From JALHSV01 sp964553535 (GTDB lineage: Bacteria; Nitrospirota; Thermodesulfovibrionia; Thermodesulfovibrionales; SM23-35): DNA of 20,770 nucleotides. Shown here piece after piece: positions 20,175-20,770 of the stretch (positions within the stretch are counted from its first letter, which is position 1; each line of letters starts with the position of its first letter). Where the stretch lies: contig CAZKLK010000011.1 of the NCBI GenBank assembly GCA_964553535.1, positions 1 to 20,770 on the forward strand, read 5' to 3'. The translations under genes were made by a program, and so were the position numbers. The notes beneath the pieces were generated by a model. The model did not search any database. It was not told the DNA's origin and saw only the letters and a program-made list of their open reading frames with translations.

Positions 20175-20708
20175 TCACGGCGCCGGGCTGCCGGTTTCTC
20201 TTTTCAGCAGGCTGCGGACGTTAATGAACATGTCGATGCAACTCTTTGCCCGGTAATCTCTGTAGGTAAATATATGAGGTCTGAACGTCCTGTTCTGATA
20301 ATGCAGGGTTATCTCCCCGTAGATCCCTTTGCCGAGGTAAACCCTGTGAGAATAATTTTTTGTGGAGGCGAGCACGATTTTTGATGGAGTGAGATAGCCC
20401 GGGTCAAGATTGACCCGCCGTTTATCGCCGACGGAAAAAGACTCTTCTATTTCGTTTGTTCTGATTTTAATATCGGCGAGAGATCCCGGGTCGATCAATT
20501 TTTTGAAAAAAATAAATGTTCGGAGCAGAGGCCAGCCCAATTCATCCCTGTAATACTCGGAGTAATCCCATTTCGAAGCATCGCTGACCGTCAGCGGGTC
20601 GCCAAATTCAGACTCCAGCGTTTGCCGGACGCTGTTCAACAGCGCGGGATCCGAATAAAGCATCCCGATAAACAGAATGGCATCTTCAGGCTTGCCCACC
20701 TTGCCCAT
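20175..20708 (-). CDS. DUF4416 family protein
   Basis: A cytoplasmic protein of 177 residues that I recognise as the DUF4416 family, whose function is unknown. The start MGKVGKPEDAILFIGMLYSD and the segments SEYYRDELGWPLLRTFIFFK, VNLDPGYL and STKNYSHRVYLGKGIYGEITL are typical, with well-kept Lys, Tyr and Asp residues but no known catalytic motif. Members are seen mainly in Nitrospirota, Desulfobacterota and similar phyla, which supports the placement of this window. The ATG at 20708 has no clear ribosome-binding site; an inverted repeat AGAAGA...TCTTCT (20710-20730) lies just upstream of it. The gene converges on proB with no intergenic base. Confidence 0.85.
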   Translation of the reverse strand: MGKVGKPEDAILFIGMLYSDPALLNSVRQTLESEFGDPLTVSDASKWDYSEYYRDELGWPLLRTFIFFKKLIDPGSLADIKIRTNEIEESFSVGDKRRVNLDPGYLTPSKIVLASTKNYSHRVYLGKGIYGEITLHYQNRTFRPHIFTYRDYRAKSCIDMFINVRSLLKRETGSPAP

Positions 20709-20770
20709 TAGAAGAATATTTGCCTCTTCTGGGAACCTTGTGGATAGGAATTGTTCATTCTTTTATTTTT

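Overview
The window reads as a dense stretch of chromosome from a Gram-negative-type bacterium of moderate GC content. It is mostly housekeeping and signalling genes, with one small transposable element. The mix of families is what I associate with Nitrospirota (Thermodesulfovibrio relatives) or neighbouring sulfate-reducer-like phyla: a DUF4416 protein beside proB, a MoeA fused to a periplasmic-binding-like domain, large PAS/GAF histidine kinases and a GalT-like/GlgA pair. This placement is inference from gene families, not proof. Layout, left to right. (1) 1-3055: a stand-alone QW-repeat (terpene-cyclase-like) protein converges on and overlaps a two-gene minus-strand unit, a TIGR01777 NAD(P)-binding epimerase followed by a small membrane protein. 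A frameshifted remnant of a tiny secreted protein and a PNPOx-like flavin-binding protein follow. (2) 3187-4187: a compact 1,001-bp Y1/HUH (RAYT-like) element with perfect 25-bp terminal inverted repeats, ending 70 bp upstream of a tRNA-Leu(UAG). (3) 4555-7995: a PilZ protein, a DEDDy RNase H-like exonuclease, a FabF-type ketosynthase and an RNase Z-like metallo-hydrolase, arranged as convergent and divergent pairs. (4) 8015-15410: a probable five-gene operon, galT-like > glgA > PAS/GAF histidine kinase > single-domain response regulator > moeA-PBP fusion. Three of its four junctions are 4-bp ATGA overlaps and the fourth is a 9-bp gap. (5) 15427-17277, minus strand: scpB coupled to a secreted LysM x3-NlpC/P60 endopeptidase, plus a previously uncounted 57-residue very basic ORF. 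(6) 17434-20708: a LuxR-type response regulator, an HD-GYP-like protein, proB, and a convergent DUF4416 gene. How the genes work together: the central operon joins sugar-nucleotide/glycogen metabolism (GalT-like, GlgA) to a cytoplasmic sensor kinase with a CheY-like partner and to molybdenum-cofactor maturation. Why these are cotranscribed is not known to me, and it is the most system-like feature here. The GalT-like protein keeps all eight Zn ligands of the double-zinc GalT/ADP-glucose-phosphorylase fold and is translationally coupled to an ADP-glucose-using glycogen synthase. The most unusual non-coding signals are a set of extended -10 promoters (TGN-TATNNT-like) placed 5-9 nt from start codons, implying leaderless or near-leaderless transcripts for at least four genes and the transposase; a promoter whose -35 box lies inside the transposon's terminal repeat; and a perfect 15-bp-arm hairpin inside the 5' coding region of the HD-GYP-like gene. 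No CRISPR array, rRNA, phage or obvious defence system was seen.
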